A DNA stretch of 64,000 nt. Origin: an uncultured Acetatifactor sp. Its GTDB lineage: Bacteria > Bacillota > Clostridia > Lachnospirales > Lachnospiraceae. The notes beneath the pieces are model-generated. The model saw nothing but the letters and a program-made list of their open reading frames with translations. It was not told where the DNA came from and did no database searches. Both the position numbers and the translations under genes were made by a program. The stretch is from the NCBI GenBank assembly GCA_910584865.1, contig CAJUCE010000007.1:1-64000 (forward strand), in the 5' to 3' direction. This document shows positions 16,519-25,333 of this stretch, in pieces (the stretch's first letter is position 1; each line of letters begins with the position of its first letter).

Positions 16519-17928
16519 ATGTGGTGCTTGGAACAACATAAAGAAAATACAGCATTAATAGATGAGAGCGGCCGCACACTTTCTTATAGAAAGCTGGATG
16601 AGGAAACAAAAAGAATTGCGGAGGCAGTCGGCAGAAGAAGTCTCGTGTTTTCTCTGTGCCGGAATACAATTGGGTCAGTTCTGGGGTATGTGGCTTTTAT
16701 AAACGGAAATATTCTGCCAGTGCTCTTAAGCAGCCATTTGGAAGAAACTTTGCGGGCAAGTCTCATGCAGGCATACCAGCCGGCATTTCTCTGGATTCCG
16801 GCGGAGCAGGCAGATCGGTTTGCAGAGATGGAGCCTGTATATAGCTGCTATGACTATGTACTTTTAAAGACTGGATATAAAACAGAATATCCTCTTTATG
16901 ATCACCTTGGCTTACTTCTTACAACCTCCGGTTCTACGGGGAGCCCAAAGTTTGTGCGCCAGTCCTATGATAATATTCTTGATAATGCAAAGTCAATCGT
17001 GAGCTATTTGGAGCTTGACGCCACAGAGCGTCCCATTACCACGCTGCCCATGAATTACACATATGGTCTATCCATTATTAACTCGCACCTTCTAGTAGGG
17101 GCCACATTACTTTTAACAGAAAAGACACTGATGCAGAAGGAATTCTGGCAATTTTTTAAGGAGGCCGGAGCGACTTCTTTTGGCGGGGTACCCTACACAT
17201 ACGAAATGCTGGACAGGCTGCGTTTCTTTCGGATGGAACTGCCGAGTCTGCGTACGATGACGCAGGCGGGGGGAAAGCTGACACCCGAGCTGCACAAAAA
17301 ATTCGCAGAATATGCGAAGGAAAAGGACACGAAGTTCATTGTAATGTACGGTCAGTGTGAGGCAACCGCCCGGATGGGCTATCTTCCTGCAGAAAAGTTG
17401 CTTGAAAAGTGTGGTTCTATGGGAATTGCAATACCCGGCGGGAAATTTCATTTGATTGATGTGAACGGACAGTACATAACGGAGCCACATGTAACGGGGG
17501 AACTGGTTTATGAGGGGACTAATGTTACTTTGGGTTATGCGGAATGCGGCGAGGATCTGATAAAGGGAGACGAACGGCATGGCGTTCTGCAGACCGGAGA
17601 TATGGCACAGTTTGATGAGGACGGATATTATTATATTGTCGGAAGAAAGAAAAGATTTTTGAAGATATATGGAAACCGGGTGAACCTTGATGAAATTGAT
17701 CGCCTGGTCAAAGCACGTTTTGACAATATAGACTGTGCCAGTGCCGGTGTGGATGACCATATGTATTTGTTTGTGACTGACGGGGCGGTTGCAGAGGATG
17801 TGAAGCGGTTTATAGTCAGTAAGACAGGATTGAATTCTGCAGCATTTAAAATGATAGTTCTTGAAGAAATACCTAAAAATGATGCGGGGAAGACATTGTA
17901 TAAGAACTTGGCAAGGTATTATCAATAG
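16519..17928 (+). CDS. AMP-forming acyl ligase (ANL superfamily)
   Basis: 469 residues, ANL fold. The ATP loop LLLTTSGSTGSPKFVRQS is near residue 130; MYGQCEATARM is the A5-type motif; QTGDMAQFDEDGYYYIVGRKKRFLKIYG is the hinge and C-terminal sub-domain; the last lysine motif is NDAGKTLYKNL. Members adenylate a carboxylic acid and load it onto CoA or an ACP. With the ACP 108 bases upstream and a thioesterase 40 bases downstream it most likely loads the acyl starter onto the ACP. Substrate specificity cannot be read from the sequence. Confidence 0.88.
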   Translation: MWCLEQHKENTALIDESGRTLSYRKLDEETKRIAEAVGRRSLVFSLCRNTIGSVLGYVAFINGNILPVLLSSHLEETLRASLMQAYQPAFLWIPAEQADRFAEMEPVYSCYDYVLLKTGYKTEYPLYDHLGLLLTTSGSTGSPKFVRQSYDNILDNAKSIVSYLELDATERPITTLPMNYTYGLSIINSHLLVGATLLLTEKTLMQKEFWQFFKEAGATSFGGVPYTYEMLDRLRFFRMELPSLRTMTQAGGKLTPELHKKFAEYAKEKDTKFIVMYGQCEATARMGYLPAEKLLEKCGSMGIAIPGGKFHLIDVNGQYITEPHVTGELVYEGTNVTLGYAECGEDLIKGDERHGVLQTGDMAQFDEDGYYYIVGRKKRFLKIYGNRVNLDEIDRLVKARFDNIDCASAGVDDHMYLFVTDGAVAEDVKRFIVSKTGLNSAAFKMIVLEEIPKNDAGKTLYKNLARYYQ

Positions 17929-17968
17929 ATTGAAGGAATAGCCCTTATCAAGGTATAAGGAGACGTAG

Positions 17969-18661
17969 ATGCAGCTATTTTGCTTTACCTATGCGGGTGG
18001 GACGGCAGCCTTTTTTAATCAATTAGAGGCAGCCTGTGCCGGAAAGATTGATTTTGTAAAATTAGAGTATCCCGGGCATGGACTGCGCCGCAAGGAAAAT
18101 CTATGTGATGCTTTTCAGGATTTGGTGGCAGATTCATATGTACAGCTAAGGGAAAACTACTTGGGCGGCGACTATGCTCTGCTGGGATATAGTATGGGAA
18201 GCATTGCGGCACTGGAATCGCTGCGCTATCTTATGGGAAAAGGAGAGCTTCCATGTCCCCGGTATGTCTTTATGGCGGCACATGAACCCAGAATGATGCT
18301 CAGCTTGAATGAATGTAGTTCGGAAAATATGGATGAATATGTAAAAAACAGGACGATTCTCTTTGGAGGAGTACCTGAGCAGCTGCTTGATAATGAATGT
18401 TTCTGGCGGATATATTTGCCGCTTTATAAAGCGGATTATCTGATGATGAGTAGATATGATTTTGATAAGCTGGCGTTTTCGACGGAGATTCCCGCGATGT
18501 TTTTCTATTCGGAACAGGATACTCCAAGGGCAGCAATGGAACTCTGGAAGAAATATTTTACCGGAAGCTGTGAATTTGTTGCGTATAGCGGGAATCATTT
18601 TTTTATCAGGGAGCATTACAGAGAGATGGCTGCGTTGATCAGGGAAAGATTAGGGGTGTAG
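17969..18661 (+). CDS. type II thioesterase (alpha/beta hydrolase)
   Basis: 230 residues resembling the GrsT/TEII group that hydrolyses acyl-ACP or acyl-PCP thioesters. Nucleophile elbow GYSMGS with Ser75, oxyanion region CFTYAGGTAAFF at the N terminus, EYPGHGLR typical of the family, and SGNHFFIREH supplying the catalytic His near the C terminus. In Photobacterium/Vibrio lux systems the LuxD thioesterase frees the fatty acid for LuxE; this protein, placed directly before the second LuxE, may play the same part, although LuxD itself is not closely similar. That analogy is inferred. Confidence 0.85.
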   Translation: MQLFCFTYAGGTAAFFNQLEAACAGKIDFVKLEYPGHGLRRKENLCDAFQDLVADSYVQLRENYLGGDYALLGYSMGSIAALESLRYLMGKGELPCPRYVFMAAHEPRMMLSLNECSSENMDEYVKNRTILFGGVPEQLLDNECFWRIYLPLYKADYLMMSRYDFDKLAFSTEIPAMFFYSEQDTPRAAMELWKKYFTGSCEFVAYSGNHFFIREHYREMAALIRERLGV

Positions 18662-18664
18662 GTC

Positions 18665-19753
18665 GTGTCTTTTGAAAGTTTATTGCAGGTTTCGCCTTAT
18701 TCGTTGGATAGAATGGGAAAAGAAAAACTGCTTACTGACAGATTGGCGGAATTAACGGAATTCCATAGACGGAACTGTCCTGAATATGCGGATATTCTGA
18801 ACACAATGTCTTTTGAAGAGCGGAAGATCAGTTCGTATAAGGAGATTCCGTTTATTCCGGTTCGGCTTTTTAAGGAGTTATCATTAAAAAGTGTTCCTGA
18901 CGGAGACATAGTGAAAATTATGACATCTTCAGGAACATCCGGGCAGAGTGTTTCCAGGATTTATCTTGACCGCACAACCGCCTCCAACCAGCAGAAGGCC
19001 ATGGTAAAAATCGTGTCGGATTTTACCGGCTCCGGACGGATGCCGATGCTGATCCTTGACTGTCCGGGAGTCGTGAAAAATCGGACCATGTTTTCGGCAC
19101 GCGGAGCAGGAATCCTGGGATTTTCCATTTTTGGGTCGAAGAAAATCTATGCGCTGGATGATGAAATGAGACTGGACGTGGATACTGTCCGGGAATTTTT
19201 GGATACTTACAAGGGACAGAAAATCCTCTTGTTTGGCTTTACTTTTATGGTTTGGCAGCATTTTTACAAGGAGCTGCTGCGGCTGAAGGCGGAGGGAATC
19301 AAGCTTGATTTGTCAAATGGGATTTTAATTCACGGAGGAGGCTGGAAAAAGCTGCTTGCGGAGGCGGTAAGCCCGGAAGAATTTCGCAGCCGCCTGAAGG
19401 ATGTCTGCGGGCTGGGCGCAGTTCATGATTACTATGGCATGGTGGAACAGACCGGCTGTATCTATATGGAATGTGAGTGCGGACATTTGCATGCAAGTAT
19501 TTTTTCGGATGTGATCGCCCGGCGGGCGCTTGATTTTTCAGAATGCGAAATCGGTGAACCAGGTATTCTTCAGGTGGTTTCAACGATTCCGGAGTCCTAT
19601 CCGGGACATAGTCTTTTGACGGAGGACGAGGGTGTGATTCTCGGCGAGGATGATTGCCCCTGCGGAAGGAAGGGAACCTATTTTAAGATCCTTGGACGGC
19701 TGAAGAATGCGGAGATAAGGGGGTGCAGCGATACCTATGCGGCAAAATTTTGA
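18665..19753 (+). CDS. LuxE/acyl-protein synthetase family (second copy)
   Basis: 362 residues, paralogue of the 13811 protein with the same blocks: TSSGTSGQSVSRI, FIPVRLFKELSLKS, FGFTFMVWQHF, DYYGMVEQTGCIYMECE and GEDDCPCGRKGTY. Start is GTG at 18665, three bases after the thioesterase stop, with GGGGTGTAGG upstream. GC content is higher than in the first copy, so the two copies are not a very recent duplication. Overlap with the next gene is again 17 bases. Confidence 0.85.
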   Translation: MSFESLLQVSPYSLDRMGKEKLLTDRLAELTEFHRRNCPEYADILNTMSFEERKISSYKEIPFIPVRLFKELSLKSVPDGDIVKIMTSSGTSGQSVSRIYLDRTTASNQQKAMVKIVSDFTGSGRMPMLILDCPGVVKNRTMFSARGAGILGFSIFGSKKIYALDDEMRLDVDTVREFLDTYKGQKILLFGFTFMVWQHFYKELLRLKAEGIKLDLSNGILIHGGGWKKLLAEAVSPEEFRSRLKDVCGLGAVHDYYGMVEQTGCIYMECECGHLHASIFSDVIARRALDFSECEIGEPGILQVVSTIPESYPGHSLLTEDEGVILGEDDCPCGRKGTYFKILGRLKNAEIRGCSDTYAAKF

Positions 19754-20948
19754 CGAAAAAATTTTGGATCCGGTATCTTTTGTTACGGGGGAAAAGGAGG
19801 TGGTTTACAGACTTCCCGATATCCCGGCAAGACCTCCGTTTGAAGAGTGTGCCATCGCGTTTTTAAACGAAGTATCCAGGGTGTTGCTGGCGGATACGGA
19901 GACGAAGAAATTTCCGGATGTCGTTACCTTTGCCTTTTGGATTCGAAGAGCATCCTTAATGAAATTGAAGGAACGCTTTGAAGAGACAGACTCATTTCGG
20001 CTGGGACGGGGAGTGGTTTTTCACATTGCCCCCTCCAATGTTCCGGTAAATTTTGCTTATTCTCTTGCAGCGGGAATCCTTACCGGTAATGCCAATATTG
20101 TCCGGCTGCCTTCTAAAGATTTCGAACAGGTAAAAATTATAGCCTGTGCATGGAATCGGGCGCTGGAACAATATGAGGATATGAAACCTTATGGTTTGTT
20201 AGTGCGTTACGGAAGACAAAAGGAGATAAACGATTTCTTTTCCTCTATGGCAGATGTACGCATTGTCTGGGGCGGGGATGCTACGATTGCAGAACTCAGA
20301 AAGTCGTCTTTACCACCGCGTTCCGGCGAAATTACTTTTGCGGACCGGTATTCTCTGGCTGTCATAGATGGGGATTGTTACCTGGAACAGACAGACAAGG
20401 CTAAGGTTGCGGAAGGCTTTTATAACGATACTTTTTTGACGGATCAAAATGCCTGTACGAGTCCGCGTATTGTTGTGTGGAGAGGGAGCAGAATTGAGGA
20501 GGCAAAGGCAGAATTTTGGAAGCATTTGCATTCTCTGGTAAAGGAACGATATGTAATCCAGCCAGTTCAGAGCGTGAATAAGCTGACAAGTGCCTGTCTG
20601 ATTGCAGCGCGGATGCCGGGATGCAGGGTGGCAGGGGCACAGGATAATTTGATTGTTCGCGTTGCCGTACCGGAGATTTCCCGGGATTTGATGGATTATA
20701 AGGATAACAGCGGATATTTTTTTGAATATGACTGTGCAGATATCATGGAGTTGAGGGGGTTATGTGATAATAAACGCTGCCAGACGATTGCCTATATAGG
20801 AGACAGAGATATGTTTCTTCCGCTCATTCGGGCAGGGGTTAAGGGGATTGATCGGGTGGTGCCTGTGGGGATGACGCTGGATTTTGATTTGATATGGGAT
20901 GGTTACAATCTTCCTGCCCTTTTAACAAGGACAGTTGCAATGAAGTAG
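19737..20948 (+). CDS. LuxC-family acyl reductase (second copy)
   Basis: 403-residue paralogue of the 14871 protein. Catalytic Cys240 lies in DQNACTSPR; GRGVVFHIAPSNVPVNFA and VRIVWGGDATI mark the NADPH-binding core; the end GIDRVVPVGMTLDFDLIWDGYNLP matches the first copy closely. Coupled to LuxE by a 17-base overlap. Presence of two complete LuxE-LuxC pairs with one ACP, one ligase and one thioesterase suggests two acyl substrates or a heteromeric reductase. Confidence 0.85.
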   Translation: MRQNFDEKILDPVSFVTGEKEVVYRLPDIPARPPFEECAIAFLNEVSRVLLADTETKKFPDVVTFAFWIRRASLMKLKERFEETDSFRLGRGVVFHIAPSNVPVNFAYSLAAGILTGNANIVRLPSKDFEQVKIIACAWNRALEQYEDMKPYGLLVRYGRQKEINDFFSSMADVRIVWGGDATIAELRKSSLPPRSGEITFADRYSLAVIDGDCYLEQTDKAKVAEGFYNDTFLTDQNACTSPRIVVWRGSRIEEAKAEFWKHLHSLVKERYVIQPVQSVNKLTSACLIAARMPGCRVAGAQDNLIVRVAVPEISRDLMDYKDNSGYFFEYDCADIMELRGLCDNKRCQTIAYIGDRDMFLPLIRAGVKGIDRVVPVGMTLDFDLIWDGYNLPALLTRTVAMK

Positions 20949-21002
20949 CAGGGAGCAGGAGGGTAGAATAAGAGAGGCATTAAACGAAATGGAACGAAAA
21001 GA

Positions 21003-23075
21003 ATGGAAGTGACGGCGCAGGTGACAAAAGCAGCCATTTATGGCCTTAGTACGGAAACGGAAAAAGAACTGCCTGGCCTGATTAAACAATATCAGATAAT
21101 AGGTCTGTTAGACGGTTTTCGGACGGACGGCGAGTTATATGGGCACCCCATTCTTCCTTTTGATAAGGCAGTTGAGGAAGGGGTGGAGAAGATTATTGTC
21201 GTTGCCCGCCCAGGTTCCTGTAAGGCGATAACTAAGCGGATAGGAGATACTTGTAAAGAGCTTGGGATCGCCTTATTTGATATTCGTGGAAAAGATTTGC
21301 TTGCCGAGGTGCGAGTCGTATATGACTTTAAGGGTATAAAGGGATACCGTTATGCGGAGCTTCTGGAGCAGATTAAAAAGGCGGAGGCGGTCAGCTTTGA
21401 CCTTTTTGATACACTTGTGATGCGCCGTGTTTTTTCAGCGGACGATGTAGCAGAGCTTGTGTCTGCACGGATGTATGAGCGAGAGATGAGGCCTGGAGAT
21501 TTCGCAGATCGGAGGATAGCGGCGGAAAAGCGGCTTTCTCAGAGCTTCGCACCTAAGTTGTTGAAAATCTATGAGGAGGTTCTGCGGGAATTCGACGTGG
21601 TAGGAAACTGTGTGGCTGCTATTTCATCCCCATCAGAGCTTGCGGCATTGGAGTTTGAGACAGACAGAGGGATTATCGTTGCGCGCAGAGATATGATAAC
21701 GCTGTTTAATAAAGCAAAAGCGCTGGGAAAGTATGTCTGTATCACGACAGACACCTATTATAGCCGGGCACAGATAGAAAGAATTTTACACGATAATGGA
21801 ATCTCGGGTTATGATGAATTGTTGATATCCTGTGAGTACGGTAAAAGCAAGCAGCAGGGATTATTTGAGAAATTGAAAGAAGCGGCTGGGACTGACAGCA
21901 TTTTACATATCGGAGATGACCCTGTTTCTGACATACAGAGTGCAAAAACGTGGGGAATTGATTGTGTACAGATATACAGCGGAGCAGAGTTGCTTGACTT
22001 GCTTGGCGGACTTGGTATGTTGGGGCATTTTCACGGCCTTTCAGATCGGATTAAGATGGGAATGGCTGTTGCCCGGCTGTTCAACAGCCCGTTTCAGTTT
22101 GAGGACGAGGAGCGCAGGCTGAAGATTAGGGATGTCGCTGAAGTAGGGTATCTGTTTTGTGCGCCGATGATAAATGATTTTGTCCAATGGTTTGGTACTC
22201 GGACGAAGGAGCTTGAATGCAGAAATGTGTGGTTCAGTGCGAGGGACGGGTTTATGGTAAAGAAGATTTACGAAAAGATGTTTCCGGAATCTGATTCCGA
22301 GTATTTTCTGACATCGAGGATTGCCGCAATCCGTTCCGGCGTCGAGACAAAAGAGGATATAGCCTATGTAGACAGTATGAAGTTCAGCGGGGAAACATCA
22401 GATAGCCTGAAATGCCGTTTTGGATTGGAAGTGGCGGATATTCCGAAGTCAGAGACGGATGAGAATGCGGAGGGACTTATGCAATATTGCAGGGCGCTCC
22501 TCCATACCGCAGAACAGAAAAGGGAGAATAACAGAAAATATATAGACAGTCTGCACATACAGGAGGGGCGTATTGCTTTCTTCGATTTTGTTGCAAAGGG
22601 GACAAACCAACTCTATACTGGACGTCTGATAGAGAATCCGATCGTTGGTCTGTATTTTCTTCAACTGGAACCGGAGTACATGAAAGACATGCATTTGGAA
22701 ATCAAGCCTTTCTATACAGAGGAGGAACGGGAAAGCAGCGTGATTTTTGACAGCTATTACATTTTGGAGACGCTTTTGACTTCGCCGGATCCGTCTGTGG
22801 AGGAATTTGACAGTAAAGGCAGGCCGGTTTACGCAGAAGAGACACGATCTGAAAAGGATATTGCATGCTTTATGCGGGGGCAGGAGGGCATATTGGAGTA
22901 TGTGGATGTCTACCTGTCAATCTGTCCGGAATCAGAGCGCGCGGTTAATAAGAAGCTGGATGAGGCTATGCTGATGCTAATCCATAATGTGGAGATATTG
23001 GACAGGGACTTCCTGGGGTTGACGGTAGAGGAACCATTTTTTAACCGAATGACGGCGATAACGGATGTGCTGTGA
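21003..23075 (+). CDS. large HAD-superfamily hydrolase of glycan loci (COG5610-like)
   Basis: 690 residues. Residues 1-115 form a nucleotide-binding-like domain similar to those of glycan-locus proteins. The HAD domain follows with motif I SFDLFDTLV (about residue 133), a motif II region ITTDTYYS, Lys in YGKSKQQG and motif IV LHIGDDPVSDIQSA. The last 350 residues contain a second unit with NVWFSARDGFMVKKIYEKMF as seen in long HAD proteins that sit next to glycosyltransferases. A phosphatase acting on a sugar phosphate is likely; the C-terminal part has no assigned function. No transmembrane segment is evident. Confidence 0.75.
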   Translation: MEVTAQVTKAAIYGLSTETEKELPGLIKQYQIIGLLDGFRTDGELYGHPILPFDKAVEEGVEKIIVVARPGSCKAITKRIGDTCKELGIALFDIRGKDLLAEVRVVYDFKGIKGYRYAELLEQIKKAEAVSFDLFDTLVMRRVFSADDVAELVSARMYEREMRPGDFADRRIAAEKRLSQSFAPKLLKIYEEVLREFDVVGNCVAAISSPSELAALEFETDRGIIVARRDMITLFNKAKALGKYVCITTDTYYSRAQIERILHDNGISGYDELLISCEYGKSKQQGLFEKLKEAAGTDSILHIGDDPVSDIQSAKTWGIDCVQIYSGAELLDLLGGLGMLGHFHGLSDRIKMGMAVARLFNSPFQFEDEERRLKIRDVAEVGYLFCAPMINDFVQWFGTRTKELECRNVWFSARDGFMVKKIYEKMFPESDSEYFLTSRIAAIRSGVETKEDIAYVDSMKFSGETSDSLKCRFGLEVADIPKSETDENAEGLMQYCRALLHTAEQKRENNRKYIDSLHIQEGRIAFFDFVAKGTNQLYTGRLIENPIVGLYFLQLEPEYMKDMHLEIKPFYTEEERESSVIFDSYYILETLLTSPDPSVEEFDSKGRPVYAEETRSEKDIACFMRGQEGILEYVDVYLSICPESERAVNKKLDEAMLMLIHNVEILDRDFLGLTVEEPFFNRMTAITDVL

Positions 23076-23076
23076 C

Positions 23077-23232
23077 ATGAGTGCCGCCCTTGTTACCTTT
23101 TCAGGGGGACTGATTTTCGAGAGCTGGGATACCGGGTTCAACCAAGGCGGTAGGAAACTCATAGAAGCCGGGTATATGGGGGTGGAAGAGGGGGAACAGA
23201 GAAGGATAGTTTTGAAATCGGGAGGTAGATAG
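23077..23232 (+). CDS. possible 51-residue ORF between HAD and epimerase genes
   Basis: An ATG one base after the HAD stop opens a 51-codon frame that ends directly before the epimerase ATG. It starts with MSAALVTFSGGL and has no recognisable family. There is no good ribosome site of its own, although coupling to the HAD stop is possible. It could equally be untranslated spacer; the epimerase ribosome site GGGAGG lies inside its last codons. Confidence 0.22.
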   Translation: MSAALVTFSGGLIFESWDTGFNQGGRKLIEAGYMGVEEGEQRRIVLKSGGR

Positions 23233-23895
23233 ATGAATTTTGAATTAATGGCGTCCATGATGTGCGCCAACTTCGGCAATCTGGAGCAGGAAATAAAGGA
23301 TCTGGAGGAGGGTGGGATCGATTCTTTTCACATTGACATAATGGACGGCAGATATGTGTCAAATTATGCCATGTCCTTAAACGATATGCGCTATATTGCC
23401 AGTGCTGCTGCAAAGCCTCTGGATGTACATCTGATGGTAGAACACCCAAACAATACAATAGAGCTGTTTATCAAGCGCCTGCGGCCAGGGGATACCATAT
23501 ATATCCATCCCGAGGCGGAGTACCACCCCTCCACAACGCTGCAGAAGATTATCAATGCGGGCCTGATACCAGGCATTGCTATCAATCCCGGAACCTCCGT
23601 GGAGACGGTAATGGAAATGTTGCGTATTGTGAAAAAGGTTCTTGTTATGTCCGTGAATCCAGGTAACGCCGGACAGATGTATCTCCCTTATGTGGGAAAG
23701 AAAATAACAAAACTGCTTTCCCTGAAGGAGGACATGGAATTTGAAATCTACTGGGATGGCGCTTGCAGCGCGGACAAGATATTGGAATTTGCCCCCAAAG
23801 GGGTGAAAGGGTTTGTGTTGGGTACAACGCTTTTATTTGGAAAGAATACGACTTATGGGGAGACTCTGCGTAATATTCGGGAGTTGAGGTTTTAG
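23233..23895 (+). CDS. ribulose-phosphate 3-epimerase family protein
   Basis: 220 residues, TIM barrel. MASMMCANFGNLEQEI, FHIDIMDGRYVSNYAMS (metal-binding His and Asp), LDVHLMVEHPNN, GIAINPGTSVETV, and VMSVNPGNAGQMYLP are the Rpe blocks; EIYWDGACSADKI replaces the usual E-x-DGG, so the second catalytic Asp is kept. Family members interconvert D-ribulose-5-P and D-xylulose-5-P or epimerise related sugar phosphates. Its place in a glycan locus beside a TarI-like cytidylyltransferase suggests a pentulose or related phosphate for a CDP-activated building block and not the pentose-phosphate pathway. Confidence 0.85.
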   Translation: MNFELMASMMCANFGNLEQEIKDLEEGGIDSFHIDIMDGRYVSNYAMSLNDMRYIASAAAKPLDVHLMVEHPNNTIELFIKRLRPGDTIYIHPEAEYHPSTTLQKIINAGLIPGIAINPGTSVETVMEMLRIVKKVLVMSVNPGNAGQMYLPYVGKKITKLLSLKEDMEFEIYWDGACSADKILEFAPKGVKGFVLGTTLLFGKNTTYGETLRNIRELRF

Positions 23896-23942
23896 CGAAA
23901 CGGTATTGGTTTGTCGATGCATATCGGAGGGATGGAGATAAG

Positions 23943-24647
23943 ATGAATGTTGCGCTCATTTTGTCAGGGGGGACAGGTGCCAGGCTGGGGGCAGATATTC
24001 CCAAGCAGTACATAGAGATATGCGGCAGGCCGGTTATTTCTTATTGTCTGGAACGACTGGCAATCCATGACAAAATTGATGTAGTGCAGATTGTGGCGGA
24101 CAAGGTTTGGCATGAATTTATCATGGAGAGTATGAAACAATCTATACCGGGGGAATTATTGGGTAAGTTTAAGGGGTTTTCTGAGCCGGGACGGAATAGA
24201 CAACTCTCTATCTTGAATGGCCTGGACGATATTATGAGATATGCGTGTGCTGCGGATTATGTTCTGATTCACGATGCGGCCAGACCTCTGCTTTCGAAAC
24301 AGCTGATTACCGAATGCATAGACGCTGCGGTAGGGAGTGACGGAGCTGTGCCGGTTCTGCCTATGAAGGATACTTTGTATGCCAGTGCAGACGGAAAACA
24401 TGCGAACATCCTGCTGAAGCGGGAGGAGATATTTGCAGGGCAGGCACCGGAAGTCTTTGCTATGGGGAGGTATTATGAGGCAAACAGGCGGCTGATGCCG
24501 GATAAAATACTGAAAATCAACGGTTCGTCAGAGCCTGCAGTCATGGCTGGGATGGATATTATTATGATACCCGGTGAGGAGGATAATTTTAAAATTACAA
24601 CGAAGGCTGATTTGGAGAGATTCAGAAAGATAGTGGGGGAGGGATGA
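23943..24647 (+). CDS. IspD/TarI-type cytidylyltransferase
   Basis: 234 residues: LILSGGTGARLGADIPKQYIEI is the CTP loop, IHDAARPLL and an FKITTKADLERF end are typical of IspD/TarI. The family makes CDP-methylerythritol (isoprenoid path) or CDP-ribitol (teichoic acid, capsule). Context, as the last gene of a glycan operon behind an Rpe homologue, favours a CDP-polyol or related surface precursor. No TarJ-like dehydrogenase is adjacent; one of the Gfo/Idh or SDR proteins could reduce the pentulose phosphate, which is speculation. A hairpin terminator follows 88 bases downstream. Confidence 0.82.
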   Translation: MNVALILSGGTGARLGADIPKQYIEICGRPVISYCLERLAIHDKIDVVQIVADKVWHEFIMESMKQSIPGELLGKFKGFSEPGRNRQLSILNGLDDIMRYACAADYVLIHDAARPLLSKQLITECIDAAVGSDGAVPVLPMKDTLYASADGKHANILLKREEIFAGQAPEVFAMGRYYEANRRLMPDKILKINGSSEPAVMAGMDIIMIPGEEDNFKITTKADLERFRKIVGEG

Positions 24648-24735
24648 GTGAGAAAATGGCTTCCTTATGGATAAAAACCCAAGAAATAGCCTGACAAAGG
24701 GCAGGGCAGATAACTTAACCGGCGGCAGGGCAGAT

Positions 24736-24769
24736 AAACCTCCAGGGCAATAGTGAGCCCGGGGGTTTT
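24736..24769 (+). terminator. rho-independent-type terminator of the glycan operon
   Basis: AAACCTCC-A-GGGC pairs with GCCC-GGGGGTTT across a 9-base loop, allowing G-U and one bulge, and the right arm runs into a short T tract. It lies 88 bases after the last gene of the 24.6-kb co-directional block, where a stop is expected. Confidence 0.55.
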
Positions 24770-25260
24770 AAGATGAAGATGCGTTTCCGGGCCGGGAAAT
24801 AACTATTCCGCAGCGATTTCCGGGGATGCCAATGTAGATTTTGCATGTTATTTCATATGTAATTTCGGATGTATGGGTTTTCAGGCAATGCCGGGGGAGA
24901 GAAGGAGTTGACAGAGCATCTGGCAGGAATTGATGCGGGTATTTTGTCTGCGATTATGACTATAAAACGCTCCGGCCGGCAGGGATCTGAAGGCCCCCTG
25001 GTTCTTCTTGCACAGTTTCGGCACATCGTAATACGCTTCTGGTATCTTGACATATCAGTCTTTTTTTCATGATAAACATTACAAGGGAATGAATGGGTTC
25101 TCACCATGGTAAAGTACCCGATTTCATATTTCCCAGAGGCCGCGCCGTTTCCTGCTGTCACAGCCGTGATGAAGCGGTCAGGAACAGGGAGGAGGTGGTA
25201 AGCCTGAGATTGGAAAAAGTGAAATTCAATAAGAATTTATTGAAAAACAATAAAAATATA
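24770..25260. other. intergenic region, no supported gene
   Basis: About 490 bases between the glycan locus terminator and the promoter at 25261. Only short frames without ribosome sites or recognisable motifs are present. The base composition shifts here from the AT-rich glycan locus to the more GC-rich downstream sequence. An A-rich stretch just before 25261 precedes the promoter. Confidence 0.4.
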
Positions 25261-25289
25261 TTGACAATCGCTATTGTAGGTGATAATAT
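25261..25289 (+). promoter_or_regulatory. sigma-A-type promoter for the DUF2975 operon
   Basis: TTGACA at 25261-25266, 17 bases, then TAATAT at 25284-25289 (GATAAT with 15-base spacing overlaps). Transcription would begin near 25296, downstream of the ATG at 25292, which favours translation from the ATG at 25334. Confidence 0.5.
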
Positions 25290-25333
25290 CTATGTCAGAA
25301 ACAAATGGAAAATACAGATTTGCGAGGTGTCTT

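Noticed and set aside
13811..20948. Bioluminescence (lux) operon
   Set aside because: LuxC and LuxE homologues are present, but luxA, luxB and luxG are absent and the context is glycan synthesis.
20989..21012. Seven-codon minicistron overlapping the start of the HAD gene
   Set aside because: Too short to support; the upstream purine tract suits the HAD start as well.
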